64,000 nucleotides of DNA from assembly GCA_963693285.1 (NCBI GenBank), contig OY848930.1, positions 496,001 to 560,000 of the forward strand. The letters run 5' to 3'. The notes under the pieces were generated by a model. It was not told the origin of the DNA, made no database searches, and saw only the letters and a program-made list of their open reading frames with translations. The DNA is from Xestospongia muta (taxonomy: Eukaryota; Porifera; Demospongiae; Haplosclerida; Petrosiidae). Shown here in pieces: positions 42,479-53,165 of the stretch. Within the stretch, counting starts at the first letter, position 1. Every line of letters begins with the position of its first letter. A program made the position numbers and the translations under genes.

Positions 42479-43519
42479 ATGGCTACTAATAATACTAGTG
42501 AACCATGTTGGAACGTCTACTTGCTACCAAAGTACAAGGCCCTTCTTGGTTTACGATCATCGCTATCTTTATTGTCTGCCATATTCATCCTCTGCATGTT
42601 AGGAATCATTATTCTCTTTAAGAAATATGTTTTCTTTACTCAACGACTCATCCTGTATTTAGCAATATCAACATTCTCTTTTTCACTATTTGCTTTTATG
42701 GATCTGGGTCCAACTTCAGCTTACACCGAAGAAAGTGCATTAATTTATTGTGAAATAATAGGATTTTTTCAGCAGATAACATTGTGGTGGATAGTATTAG
42801 CTACAACTGTAATAATGGTTGTTGTCTTTATCAAAGTTGTCTTCAAAAGAAATACAGAAAAGCTTGAATCATTGTATGCTTTTATCATATTTGGTCTACC
42901 ATTTGTGTTTAATTGGATACCAATTATTAAAATGACCTATGGACCTGTTGGCTATTTTTGTTGGATAAGGAACAGAAACATTGACGATTGTACAGATGAT
43001 CCGTTTGGATATTGGCTAACCATTGCTTTATATTTTTTACCAGTCAATGTGACAATGGTAACTGTTTTAATACTACTTATTGTAGCATTTGTATTTGCTA
43101 AGAGACAACAAAGAGTATGGCAAGGAAAATATAGTCACGAAGACAAACAACTACAAAAACAAGCCGAGTTAGAGATTCGTCCTTTAATAGCTTATCCTTT
43201 GATTTTCATTATAACCAATTTATTTTCTTTATTGATTTTCATATTTAGCTTGATCAATACAGGTAATTTAAACACAGCTGCTTATGTGGTTAGCGTAATA
43301 ACCACAATAGTATTTCGGTTTCAAGGAATTCTAATAACATTGGTATTCACTTTGGACCCTGAAACACGACACACATTGAAATGGCATAATATAAGAGTAG
43401 CATTACGACAATGTTTTCGTAAGAGTGAGGAACCAAAAGAGTACCCTGTCCAATTTTCAAATAGACAATCATTTAATGTCTCATTGTCGACACCATATAC
43501 CATTAAAGAGAATGTTTAA
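42479..43519 (+). CDS. G7: seven-TM receptor, FCWI
   Basis: Intronless, 346 residues starting MATNNTSEPC (sequon N5). The loop-2 motif is FCWI (160-163), with Cys91 as its partner. ICL1 is FKKYVFFTQRLILYL, identical in pattern to G8. Helix 3 has the unusual WWIVLATTVIMVVVF string. The membrane-proximal tail reads LDPETRHTLKWHNIRVAL; the distal tail is short with KEYPVQ and a serine-rich end (NVSLSTPYT) and no DSL. Start chosen as the first ATG after in-frame upstream stops. Confidence 0.87.
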   Translation: MATNNTSEPCWNVYLLPKYKALLGLRSSLSLLSAIFILCMLGIIILFKKYVFFTQRLILYLAISTFSFSLFAFMDLGPTSAYTEESALIYCEIIGFFQQITLWWIVLATTVIMVVVFIKVVFKRNTEKLESLYAFIIFGLPFVFNWIPIIKMTYGPVGYFCWIRNRNIDDCTDDPFGYWLTIALYFLPVNVTMVTVLILLIVAFVFAKRQQRVWQGKYSHEDKQLQKQAELEIRPLIAYPLIFIITNLFSLLIFIFSLINTGNLNTAAYVVSVITTIVFRFQGILITLVFTLDPETRHTLKWHNIRVALRQCFRKSEEPKEYPVQFSNRQSFNVSLSTPYTIKENV

Positions 43520-43827
43520 GCTGCTTATATTCAGACCCGTACTGAAAGTATGGGTTTGAGACTTAAGTGTTCTTTTTATATATGTATTACATGCTTACTT
43601 ACATGTGTGTGAACTTTAATCATTTTGATGAATATGTTTCAAACTGATACTGAAAGTATGGGTTTGAGACTTCAACTGTTCTTTTTATACATGTACATGT
43701 TTAACTATATGTGTGTGAATTTTAATAAGTGTAATGAATTTGATTAATAAGAATTTTATAATTCACAAAGCAACACACCCTAAATTGGTTGTCTTGGCAA
43801 CACTACTACAACAACATGTAAAACAAA
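43520..43827. other. Spacer G7-G8 with two copies of a hairpin-bearing repeat
   Basis: 308 bp. Two copies (about 43528-43620 and 43637-43730) share ACTGAAAGTATGGGTTTGAG and TGTTCTTTTTATA. Each forms an imperfect hairpin through CAAACCCATACT-type arms. No coding seen. Confidence 0.6.
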
Positions 43828-44934
43828 ATGGCTGACTTTAACAACTCCAATACCAGCTGCTATCCTTTTAACCATCTCCAATATAATGTACTAATCAGTA
43901 TAAGAGCTGGATTGAGTACTATATCAATTCTGGCATGTCTGGCTGTGATAACAATCATCGTTCTCTTCAAAAAGTACCTCTTCCTTACACAACGTATGAT
44001 CTTATATCTTGACATCACTTTGTTGCTGCAAGCTTTCATCAGAGCCATGGACAGTCTGAGTTACGATGAGGACATTAAAGTGGATATCTACTGTGTTATA
44101 GTTGGTTTCCTAGAACAATACAGTTCTATAAGTGTACTTATAGCCATTACATGCTTTACAGTAGATATATTCATACAGGTCACTTTCAAACGAAACACGC
44201 AAAAACTCGAGGTTATATACTTGATATTCATCTTCCTCTTCCCTGCTCTAACCTCCTGGATACCTTTTATTAAAAATGCCTATGGGTTTGCAGGAGCATG
44301 GTGTTGGATACGACAATATGATTACACCTCAAATTCCTGCTCCGAGTTCACATTTGGTATCATTTTACGGTTTGCATTATACTATCTTCCTTACTTTATT
44401 GTCTTGCCAATTCTCTTTCTTCTCCTTGTAATAAGTTTATGCAAAGTATATCAAGAAAGATACAACTATGAAGCAAGGATTGATCCAATCGCGCCTCAAA
44501 GAAGGACAGCTTTGCGTAGTGAAATAAAGTCCCTCCTTTGGTACCCTTCTTTTTTATTGGTGCTAACAATAGTACCTTTGGTGACACGTATCTATGATGC
44601 TGCCAATCCTGATCATGCTGTCTTTATTCTGTGGATCTTTGACTCATTTTTTACAGGAATCAAGGGAACAGTAATCGCTTTAATATTTACAATAGATCCT
44701 GAGACTAGAAAGAGATTGAACTGGGTAAACTTTAAAAGTGCATGTAAAAACATTTGCCAAAGAGGTCGGAAACTTGGACAAATTGATGAGTATCCAGCAG
44801 AACTAACCAATTCTTCAGACAGTCGCAGAATGTCACTTGTTAATAGTCAAGCTGAAGTGAGTGATAATAAAACATCACAACAAGGTGATGATCGTGAGGA
44901 ATTGTTAAGCGAATATCACCCAATGAGTGACTGA
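43828..44934 (+). CDS. G8: seven-TM receptor, WCWI
   Basis: Intronless, 368 residues. The N-terminus has sequons (N6, N8: NNSNTSC). Cys89 pairs with Cys159 in WCWI (158-161). It differs from its neighbours by an acidic residue at the start of helix 2 (ILYLDITLLL). Helix 7 is ILWIFDSFFTGIKGTVIAL, more diverged than in other members. The tail is about 70 residues, contains DEYPAE and SSDSRRMS, and ends in an acidic patch (DDREELLSEYHPMSD) with an EELL dileucine-type sequence. A CACACCC element lies about 55 bp upstream of the ATG. Confidence 0.88.
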   Translation: MADFNNSNTSCYPFNHLQYNVLISIRAGLSTISILACLAVITIIVLFKKYLFLTQRMILYLDITLLLQAFIRAMDSLSYDEDIKVDIYCVIVGFLEQYSSISVLIAITCFTVDIFIQVTFKRNTQKLEVIYLIFIFLFPALTSWIPFIKNAYGFAGAWCWIRQYDYTSNSCSEFTFGIILRFALYYLPYFIVLPILFLLLVISLCKVYQERYNYEARIDPIAPQRRTALRSEIKSLLWYPSFLLVLTIVPLVTRIYDAANPDHAVFILWIFDSFFTGIKGTVIALIFTIDPETRKRLNWVNFKSACKNICQRGRKLGQIDEYPAELTNSSDSRRMSLVNSQAEVSDNKTSQQGDDREELLSEYHPMSD

Positions 44935-45121
44935 AGTTGACTTTAAACAAAAGAAAATACTGAGGTCTAAAAATATAATATGAACTACATTATCTTACAG
45001 AAATATTTTCATATAAATTTTCAGCTGATTTTTAAAAGACTAAGTAGACTGCATGCACTAAACCACACCCTTTTGTCAACTAAGCATGATTTAGGTCTCC
45101 ACCCCTTAAATTGCTGACTAA

Positions 45122-46183
45122 ATGGATGACTACCAGGAAAGCTCTTTCAATAGTTCATTGAACTGTGGCCACCATAGTGGCTATAATTATAAGATAGTGG
45201 GTATCCTACACTGTTGTTCAGCTGCTATCTCTTTCATTTCATGTCTATTAGTGATAGGACTAATTATTCTTTTCAAGAAATACAGGTTCTTTGAACAAAG
45301 GTTAATCCTCTATCTTAGTGTGACAGCACTTGTGTACTCATTAGCAGCTGCTCTCACCAAAACAGATTTTGTAACAATCAACTCTTTAACAGAAGATTAC
45401 TGTAAATGGATTGGGTTTATAAGTCAGTATACTCAATGGTCACTCTTACTAGCAGTAGCCATTATCACATTTGATATCATGTTAAGAGTTATTTCAGAAA
45501 GATCAACACAACCTTTAGAGATTGCCTACATTGTGATGATTACTCTCTTTCCTGCTACTTTAAATTGGGTCCCATTTCTATGGGACTTGTATGGTCCTTC
45601 AGGCACGTGGTGTTGGATAAAGACTAATACACTCAACGATAGTAATGAATGTGTCAAGAACGAAAAAGGAATTATTCTTCAATTTTCATTGTGGTATGGA
45701 CCTCTCTTTCTTGTATTGGTAGCCATTTTGGTTACCTATATATTCATCATTGGATTACTGAGACGCCAAAGAAGGAGAATGAACATTTACAACCCCGAGG
45801 AAATAGGGACAGTACTAAGAATGCGTCGAGAAGTTTTTGTTCTTCTGTGGTATCCTATAATTTACATGTTAATTAATCTATTTCCATTAAGTAATAGAAT
45901 AGTGTGTGCTATAAAGGACGACCCAATATTGGCACTGTGGATACTCCACGCTATAATTTCTCCACTACAGGGTGGTTTCATAGCGATTGTGTATGCCCTA
46001 GATCCAGAGACTCGTAAGAAACTTAACTGGTGGAGTTTTCGTGGAGCCTGCTATAATTTCTGGCCTTGTCTTGATGACCAACAACACACCATAAAAGAAT
46101 ATGGCGCCTTTGTTTGTAAAGAAGCTACTGTTCGTGGGAGAACAGAAAGTGTCACAGAGCCATTGCTTCAAGGTTATTCATGA
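45122..46183 (+). CDS. G9: seven-TM receptor, WCWI, G9-G11 block
   Basis: Intronless, 353 residues. Extracellular N-terminus with a sequon (N10, NSS) and Cys15. Helix 1 contains a double Cys (HCCSAAISFISC). Cys94 pairs with Cys164 in WCWI (163-166). It is near-identical to G10 from helix 1 to helix 5, at the nucleotide level too; the third intracellular loop and tail differ more. The tail reads KEYGAF and ends TEPLLQGYS, combining a YxxPhi-type and an acidic dileucine-type signal. Two CACCC-type boxes lie within 60 bp upstream of the start. Confidence 0.9.
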   Translation: MDDYQESSFNSSLNCGHHSGYNYKIVGILHCCSAAISFISCLLVIGLIILFKKYRFFEQRLILYLSVTALVYSLAAALTKTDFVTINSLTEDYCKWIGFISQYTQWSLLLAVAIITFDIMLRVISERSTQPLEIAYIVMITLFPATLNWVPFLWDLYGPSGTWCWIKTNTLNDSNECVKNEKGIILQFSLWYGPLFLVLVAILVTYIFIIGLLRRQRRRMNIYNPEEIGTVLRMRREVFVLLWYPIIYMLINLFPLSNRIVCAIKDDPILALWILHAIISPLQGGFIAIVYALDPETRKKLNWWSFRGACYNFWPCLDDQQHTIKEYGAFVCKEATVRGRTESVTEPLLQGYS

Positions 46184-46686
46184 TTGTGATCATTATCATT
46201 GTGTATTTTTGTATCTTGTATATATCTATCTGTATGGTATTGTTAAACCCAATGCTACATGGTATAACAATTTTCTTATTGTATATTAATGATACTGAAA
46301 GGAATACAAATGTTTTATAACTATAATAACCCTGGTAATTTAACTTTCAATTTATAAAATAATTTTCAGTTGCACAGGATTATTTCATATATTACTACTT
46401 TACTAGTCACTGATTTACAAGTATAAAAAGAAACACAATGGACAATGTTATTTCTTATACCATCACTATGCTTAGTACATGGGGATGGCTAGAAATAAAC
46501 AGCTGTATACTATGTAATACAGATTAAACAGCTGCTAGACTCATAATGTATTATAGATGTATGATTTCCATTTAAAACAATATTGATTAAAGTGGTCTTT
46601 CTTATTAATCCATCAAGCACTATGAATTACCTATAGCTCAGGCTTATTAAAATTATTAGAGACCACCCCCTTAGTTAATTAACAAA
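46184..46686. other. Intergenic spacer G9-G10
   Basis: 503 bp, AT-rich, no coding recognised. Ends with ACCACCCCC about 20 bp before the G10 start. Confidence 0.5.
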
Positions 46687-47754
46687 ATGGCTTACTACGT
46701 GATGGAGGTTTTCAATGGCTCAATGAGCTGTGGCCATCATAGTGGTACCAGTTATATGATAGTGGGTATCCTACACTGTTGTTCAGCTGCTATCTCTTTC
46801 ATTTCGTGTCTATTAGTGATAGGACTGATTATTCTCTTCAAGAAATACAGGTTCTCTGAACAAAGGCTAATCCTCTATCTTAGTGTGACAGCACTTGTGT
46901 ACTCATTAGCAGCTGCTCTCACCAAAACAGATTTTACGACAATCAACTCTTTAACAGAAGATTACTGTAAATGGATTGGGTTTATAAGTCAATATACTCA
47001 ATGGTCACTCTTACTAGCAGTAGCCATTATCACGTTTGATATCATGTTAAGAGTTATTTCAGAAAGATCAACACAACCTTTAGAGATTTCTTACATTGTG
47101 ATAATCACTCTCTTTCCTGTTACTTTTAATTGGGTCCCATTTCTATGGGACTTATACGGTCCTTCAGGCACGTGGTGTTGGATTAAGACTAATACACTTA
47201 ATGATAGTAACGAATGTGTCAAGAATGAAAAAGGAATTATTCTTCAATTCTCATTGTGGTATGGACCTCTCTTTCTTGTATTGGTAGTCATTTTGGTTAC
47301 CTATATATTCATTATTCCTATACTGAGATGCCAAAGACAAAAAATGAACACTTATGACCTAGAGGAAATTAGAACATTGAATAAAATGCGTCAGGAAGTC
47401 CTCATTCTTTTGTGGTATCCTATTATTTACATGCTAATTAATCTCTTTCCCTTGGTCAATAGAATAGTGTATGCCGCAACTGACAAACCAATATTTGTAC
47501 TCTGGATACTCCATGCCATCTTTTCTCCATTACAGGGTGGCTTTATAGCAATTGTATATGCACTAGACCCAGAGACTCGTAAGAAACTGAACTGGTGGGG
47601 CATATGTGGTGCGTGTTATGACCTTTGCCCTTGTCTTGATAAACATATAGTACAAGAATATGGTGCTATAGTCAGCAACGAAAGAAAATCTGAAAAGATC
47701 AATGAACCATTACTTGCTAGGTCTAACGATGATGACCAGTACGATGATCAGTAA
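46687..47754 (+). CDS. G10: seven-TM receptor, WCWI, closest paralogue of G9
   Basis: Intronless, 355 residues. The first 15 residues differ from G9; then HHSG...MIVGILHCCSAAIS onward is nearly the same. WCWI is at 163-166. Differences from G9 gather in the N-terminus, the third intracellular loop (RCQRQKMNTYDLEEIRTL) and the tail (IVQEYGAIVSNER...INEPLLARS). The tail ends in an Asp-rich run (DDDQYDDQ). A 102-bp tract in the helix-3 region is base-for-base identical to G11 although the flanks are diverged, which indicates gene conversion. Confidence 0.9.
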   Translation: MAYYVMEVFNGSMSCGHHSGTSYMIVGILHCCSAAISFISCLLVIGLIILFKKYRFSEQRLILYLSVTALVYSLAAALTKTDFTTINSLTEDYCKWIGFISQYTQWSLLLAVAIITFDIMLRVISERSTQPLEISYIVIITLFPVTFNWVPFLWDLYGPSGTWCWIKTNTLNDSNECVKNEKGIILQFSLWYGPLFLVLVVILVTYIFIIPILRCQRQKMNTYDLEEIRTLNKMRQEVLILLWYPIIYMLINLFPLVNRIVYAATDKPIFVLWILHAIFSPLQGGFIAIVYALDPETRKKLNWWGICGACYDLCPCLDKHIVQEYGAIVSNERKSEKINEPLLARSNDDDQYDDQ

Positions 47755-47983
47755 TAATCAGGAATCTTATTATCGTTAAAATTTTTCTACTGGTAGTGAA
47801 GTGATAGTTTGTGATCATGTATTAATTCATACTCTCATCATTGCAATTGTATATACACTTTCATCATGTTGTCATTAATAACATCATGCCACACCCCATG
47901 GCTTAATTAATCTAATATAAAGTAAGGATAGGACTAACTAATTCAGTAACTATTATAGAAGAAATCTACAGATCCAAGTGTTA

Positions 47984-49048
47984 ATGGCTGACTATAAGGA
48001 GAACTCTTCCACTAACTTAATGAACTGTGGCTATCAAAGCCTTGATAACCAACATACTATTAAGATAATTGGTATTATTCACTGTTTTTTTGCTACTATT
48101 TCTTTTGTAGTCTGTCTGTTAGTGATAGGACTATTGACACTCTTTAAGAAATACAGGTTCTTTCAACAAAGGCTAATTCTCTATCTTAGTGTGACAGCAC
48201 TTGGATACTCATTAGCATCTGCTCTTGTCAATTTAACAAACTTCACGAAAGCCAAAGAAGATTACTGTAAATGGATTGGGTTTATAAGTCAATATACTCA
48301 ATGGTCACTCTTACTAGCAGTAGCCATTATCACGTTTGATATCATGTTAAGAGTTATCATAAAGTGTTTAACTCGCCGTCTAGAAATAATTTACATTTTG
48401 TTAATCGTTATCTTTCCTGGCACTTTCAATTGGATACCATTATTATCGAGATACAACTTGTATGGTGACTCCGGTGTGTGGTGCTGGATAAAGATAAGTA
48501 CAATGAATAATACAGGTCACTGTGTAAACAATGAAACAGGATTTATTTTCCAATTCTCCTTATGGTATATACCACTTTTTATCATAATGTCACTTATCTC
48601 ATTGGTTTATATAAGCATCATTGTAATTTTACGAAAAAGGAAAACACGATTAAACAGAAACAACATTGAAGAAATTGGAACAATTCAAAGACAGATTAAT
48701 CAAGGCCTCGTTTTTGTTGTTTACACAATAATTTTCATGACTGTCAACCTTATACCACTAGCTCACAGTGTAATAGACTACATATATAATAAACCTATTA
48801 TGTTTCTTTGGTATATGGATGCTATTATAACTCCATTACTTGGAGGTTTTACAGGAGTTGTTTTTGCTCTGGACCCAAAAACACGTAAAAAATTGAGCTG
48901 GAGAAACATACGTGGAGCTATTCATAATTTGCGCTCTAAACAGATTTTGAACGAATACAGAGTGTCTTTTCATGAAGGAAGCTCTTGTGACAGTACTCCT
49001 GATCGTACTAGCCTTCCATTGCTTTCTGGAGAGACTAATAATTGTTGA
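47984..49048 (+). CDS. G11: seven-TM receptor, WCWI
   Basis: Intronless, 354 residues from ATG at 47984 (MADYKENSSTNLMNC, sequon N7). WCWI is at 166-169 with Cys94 as partner. An extra pair of sequons lies in the loop between helices 2 and 3 (VNLTNFTK). It is overall less similar to G9/G10 than those are to each other, except for the helix-3 tract. The tail reads NEYRVSFHEG, then TSLPLLSGE, so the tyrosine motif has lost its final hydrophobic residue while a dileucine remains. Confidence 0.88.
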   Translation: MADYKENSSTNLMNCGYQSLDNQHTIKIIGIIHCFFATISFVVCLLVIGLLTLFKKYRFFQQRLILYLSVTALGYSLASALVNLTNFTKAKEDYCKWIGFISQYTQWSLLLAVAIITFDIMLRVIIKCLTRRLEIIYILLIVIFPGTFNWIPLLSRYNLYGDSGVWCWIKISTMNNTGHCVNNETGFIFQFSLWYIPLFIIMSLISLVYISIIVILRKRKTRLNRNNIEEIGTIQRQINQGLVFVVYTIIFMTVNLIPLAHSVIDYIYNKPIMFLWYMDAIITPLLGGFTGVVFALDPKTRKKLSWRNIRGAIHNLRSKQILNEYRVSFHEGSSCDSTPDRTSLPLLSGETNNC

Positions 49049-49846
49049 ACTTGTAATGTAATTAATTTTGTGTGGCAATATCATACATTTTTGAAAAGAA
49101 ACCCCAAAGCTTGTTGAGATTTACCAACAAATTCCTTATTATTTATACAAGTATTTTCCCAAGCCATAACAAAACTCATTTATTGAAAGGATGTAATCAT
49201 CAACAAATTCATTATTGAATCAATAGAATATAATACTCTACAATAAACTATTTGTAAATTAGATATGAACAGCATTGAGTAAGGGAGACAACAGCATTTA
49301 TACAGTAGTACAGTAGTAATGAGAAATCATGTGGTAATACTAAGTTACAAGGTTTAGCTGTCACAGTGGATTTGACACAAACAATGAGTTTAGCATTGAA
49401 CAAATGACTCACCATTATTATTTTATAACAGTGGTAATATACTACATTAGTTTGTAGTAGGAGTAACAACAGGATGTGTAATCAAATTTCTAGTTATGCT
49501 AACATTTTTATTGGCATCTAACCATTTATGGGTATAACCATCTGTTAATTATAACTTGTCATGTGATCAAATTAGTAACAGGGAAGCCAGTCAAGCAAAG
49601 GAAGACACTTTTATTTCATGAGGCATAATAAAGATAAAAGCCTTCAATTCTTGTAAGTAAAACACAGTATGTTAAACTATCAAGTGTAAATGTAATGTAA
49701 TTTTAGGCTATTTACAATGTTACTATTAGTCCTTTCAAGTTTTTGTATCATTAACTACTGTTCAAATATAAAAACTTCTTTATAATATTGTAGGGATTGT
49801 TACCGCCAAATATTACATGTAACAACACCTGTCTGTTAGATTAAAA
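49049..49846. other. Intergenic spacer G11-G12
   Basis: About 800 bp, AT-rich. No coding, tandem repeat or RNA gene recognised. Confidence 0.5.
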
Positions 49847-50941
49847 ATGTCGGGTGATGATAACCTTTATAATTTAACTTGTTACCCCACACAAGAAGAG
49901 GTCCGCAAAATAGGATGGGTCTCCATTGGATGCGGCACAGTATCCAAGCTCTGTTGTTTCTTCATTTTGTTTATTATAATTCTGTTTAAAAAATACCGAA
50001 GCACACCTCAACGTGTTATTCTTTACCTAACAATAACAGTTTTACTATATAGTGGTGTTTTCATATTACATGGAGTTAGGACTAAACTGGATCCAGATTA
50101 CGACAGTGACCCATTATGTGTGATTGCTGGTTTCTTGGATCAAGTTGCATCATGGATGGAGTTAATAGCTATCTGTTGCTTGACATTCGATTTGTTTGTG
50201 AGGGTATTGTTTCTCTGGGACAACACAAAGAAATTCGAAGTTGTCTATTTTTTGCTAATTTTTGTTTTCCCATTCACTTTCAATTGGATTCCTTTTATTA
50301 GAAAAACGTACGGATTTGCAGGATCTTATTGTTGGATACGACAATACAAAGAAAACAATTGTTCGTTAGATGAATTCGGATTGATTCTACGATTTACTTT
50401 GTTTTGGGTGCCATTCTACATCCTAGTATTAGCTATGACAATAGCCTATGTTACTGCAATAATAAAAGCTCACAGAAGAGTAAAAGAATTCTCTGGAACA
50501 CACAACCCAGGAGAATTAATCATTAAACAACGAATGCTCTCAGAAGTACACCACTACAAGTACTACCCTATAATAATTGCTATTATATTCTCAGTTGCGC
50601 TAATTTCACGAGTGGCCGAGGCTGTTAACCATCATAATCACTTCTTTTTTCTAAGGCTACTTCATGTTGTTGTGTTTTGCTTGCAAGGACCTGTAATAAC
50701 AATTGCATTTGTTTTGGATCGTGATACACGTCAAGAGTTATGTCGATACCCGAGTATCCGATCTGCTCTTTATGCATTATTCTGTCCTTGTAAAATTGCC
50801 AAAGTCCAAGAATATCAAGCTATTGTTTCTGTACCCACTGACAGCTTACGGACAAGAAGTGTTGAGAAGGATGGAAAAGAAAAAGGGAGTAGAAAAGAAG
50901 CTCAACAGTTAAAGAATAATACTGAACTTGATGCTACATAG
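49847..50941 (+). CDS. G12: seven-TM receptor, YCWI; source of the duplicated tail
   Basis: Intronless, 364 residues (MSGDDNLYNLTCYP, sequon N9). The loop-2 motif is YCWI (161-164), with Cys91 as partner. ICL1 keeps FKKYRSTPQRVILYL. The receptor shows more substitutions in helix 7 (LHVVVFCLQGPVITIAFVLD) than its neighbours. The tail starts RQELCRYPSIRSALYALF, carries VQEYQAIVSV and TDSLRTRS, and ends in a Lys/Glu-rich stretch. The DNA encoding the tail from about 50728 onward recurs three times further right (52431, 54268, 56021). This locates the left breakpoint of the 1.8-kb duplication unit inside this gene. Confidence 0.88.
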   Translation: MSGDDNLYNLTCYPTQEEVRKIGWVSIGCGTVSKLCCFFILFIIILFKKYRSTPQRVILYLTITVLLYSGVFILHGVRTKLDPDYDSDPLCVIAGFLDQVASWMELIAICCLTFDLFVRVLFLWDNTKKFEVVYFLLIFVFPFTFNWIPFIRKTYGFAGSYCWIRQYKENNCSLDEFGLILRFTLFWVPFYILVLAMTIAYVTAIIKAHRRVKEFSGTHNPGELIIKQRMLSEVHHYKYYPIIIAIIFSVALISRVAEAVNHHNHFFFLRLLHVVVFCLQGPVITIAFVLDRDTRQELCRYPSIRSALYALFCPCKIAKVQEYQAIVSVPTDSLRTRSVEKDGKEKGSRKEAQQLKNNTELDAT

Positions 50942-51360
50942 ACCTCAATATTGTGTGAGCAATGTTGTATATTAATTTATACATTGTATAGGTCCTAACT
51001 TTATTGATATTTTTAAATTGGTTTATTTTTAACTCTTTTTGAAGTATATATATATATAGTGGCACATTAATATTATTAATTAATATTGAGATTAAACATT
51101 TAATCATGGTGTTTTCACTATTTTAAACTATAAATATGAGTCATTCATGGTGTGTGATCTTTAAAAGTGAAAGTAAACTGTATCAGTTCTTGTTACTGTC
51201 TACAGTCAAATTGAAAAGAAACAATCCTCACTCGAAAACATATATATAAATAGTTTTATTCTGGCAATGAACATCGTTATGAATGGAATAAATATTTATA
51301 TAAAGTACACAAGGTGGGGCTTGTGATTTGATATTTCCAAGCAGTTTATCTTAATTCAAG
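50942..51360. other. Spacer G12-G13, left part of the 1.8-kb unit
   Basis: 419 bp that recur with high identity before G14, G15 and G16. Contains a short TA-rich tract, TTAAAAGTGAAAGTAAACTG at 51161-51180 and GGTGGGGCTTGTGATTTGA about 45 bp before the ATG. Confidence 0.6.
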
Positions 51361-52362
51361 ATGACTCTTTCAAATTGTTCCAGCCTTACAGAGAGGCACT
51401 TGAAAATTTTAGAGATCACTGGAGCAATATCATTTTTCATCTCTGTATTAGGCTGTCTCTTTGTGATAGTGGTAGTGGTGACTTACAAGAAGTATGTCTT
51501 CTCTACACAACGACTCATTCTCTATCTTACTATCAGTGTTCTGTTGAATGCTATGGTAAATGCGATTGATGGAGGAGGTTATCATTTTCTTTCCAAACAC
51601 AAGATTTTATGTGAAGTGATAGGATTCATTAAAGTTTATTTTGCTTGGTCTACCATTCTTTCATTGCTATGTATCCTCATTGAACTTGCACTACATACAA
51701 TCTGTCAAAGAGCAAGTGGTCCTATAGAATGGGTCTATATCCCAGTTATATTCCTATTACCAGCTACAACAACTTGGATACCATTTATACATGGAGCTTA
51801 TAGACGAGTGAATGGAGCATGTGACATTCAAACAATTAATCCTGAAAATTGCACTAAATCAACGTATGGATTAGTCCTAAAAGCATTTTTGTGGTGGATT
51901 CCTCTCTATCTTACAATTTTTATAGGAACAATTATCTACATAACTATTCTCTGCCAACTACGACATAACAGACACAAATACACACCCCTAGTAGAGTTAG
52001 ACAGAGAGATAGTCTACCAGAGAGGAGTACAAGGTGTGTCACATTTAAAGTGGTATCCATTGCTGTATTTTGTTATTAATTTGATACCCATTGTGATGGG
52101 TTCCCTCGAATATTGGAAACCTAATAAAACTAATCTAACTTTGTTAGTCATTTCAACAATTATTAAAGGTCTTGAAGGTAGTTTCATTGCTATTGTTTTC
52201 GCTTTAGACTCCAAGACAAGAAAGCGACTAAAATGGAAATATTTTCGAGCAGCTTTTTTACAAAATGTCCTCTGTCGAGAAAACATAGAGGAATATCCTA
52301 TATTACCAACCAATTGCAGTGACAGTTTAAGGGTAACACCTGATGATGTTAATACAGCATAA
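51361..52362 (+). CDS. G13: seven-TM receptor, ACDI variant (unit 1 of 4)
   Basis: Intronless, 333 residues (MTLSNCSSLTERHLK, sequon N5). The loop-2 motif is ACDI (153-156): both Trp residues are gone but the Cys and the following Ile are kept, with Cys84 as partner. A second sequon (N163, NCT) lies just after it. ICL1 is YKKYVFSTQRLILYL. The tail is IEEYPILPTNCSDSLRV, with both the YxxPhi and DSL elements. It is distinguished from G14-G16 by VVVVTY in helix 1 and STILSLLCILIELA in helix 3. Start fixed by the AATTCAAGATG context shared by all four copies. Confidence 0.9.
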   Translation: MTLSNCSSLTERHLKILEITGAISFFISVLGCLFVIVVVVTYKKYVFSTQRLILYLTISVLLNAMVNAIDGGGYHFLSKHKILCEVIGFIKVYFAWSTILSLLCILIELALHTICQRASGPIEWVYIPVIFLLPATTTWIPFIHGAYRRVNGACDIQTINPENCTKSTYGLVLKAFLWWIPLYLTIFIGTIIYITILCQLRHNRHKYTPLVELDREIVYQRGVQGVSHLKWYPLLYFVINLIPIVMGSLEYWKPNKTNLTLLVISTIIKGLEGSFIAIVFALDSKTRKRLKWKYFRAAFLQNVLCRENIEEYPILPTNCSDSLRVTPDDVNTA

Positions 52363-52430
52363 TTGACAACAACTAGTGTGTGTGTGTGTGTGTGTAACTG
52401 TATATATAGGTAATGCACCATCTGTTTATG

Positions 52431-52643
52431 TGTCAAGAGTTATGTCGATACCAGAGTATCTGATATGCTCTTTACACACTATTCTGTCCTTGTAAAACTG
52501 CCAAAGTCCAAGAATATCAAGCTATTGTTTCTGTGCCCAGTGACAGCTTACGGACAAGAAGTCTTGAGAAGGATGGAAAAGAAAAAGGGAGTAGAAAAGA
52601 AGCTCAATTGTTAAAGAATAATACTGAATTCGATGCTACATAG
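52431..52643 (+). pseudogene. Copy 1 of the G12 C-terminal tail (decayed)
   Basis: Matches 50728-50941 of G12 from TCAAGAGTTATGTCGATACC to the terminal GATGCTACATAG. The codon for Arg in 'SIRSAL' is now TGA (CGA to TGA). There is no receptor body in front, only G13's own stop and a GT tract. A passenger of the segmental duplication rather than a gene. Confidence 0.85.
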
Positions 52644-52743
52644 ACCTCAATATTGTGTGAGCAATGTTGTATATTTATAAATACATCGTATAAGTCCTGA
52701 CTTTATTGGTATTTTAAAATTGGTTTATTTTTAATCCTTTTAG

Positions 52744-52792
<49 letters not shown>

Positions 52793-53165
52793 CACATTTA
52801 CATTATTAATTAATATTGGAATTAAATATTTAATCATGGTGTTCTCATAACTATTTTAAGCGTAAACAACAAGACTTCTTGAATACAAAATTAACCCTTA
52901 GGACAAGACAAGGTATAATGATTACCATATAAGATGAGTCATTCATGGTGTGTGAGCTTTAAAAGTGAAAGTAAACTGTATCAGTTGTTGTTATTGTCTA
53001 CAGTCAAATTGAAAAGAAACAATCCTCACTTGAAAACATATAAATAGTGTTATTCTGGCAATGAATATTGTTATGAATGCAATGAATATTTTTAAATAGT
53101 AGAAAAGAAGTGACATAAAGTGGGGCTTGTGATTTGATATTCCAAACAGTTTATCTTAATTCAAG
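52644..53165. other. Spacer before G14
   Basis: 522 bp, with a (TA)n tract at about 52747-52790 and the conserved upstream block found before G13, G15 and G16. No independent coding. Confidence 0.6.
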
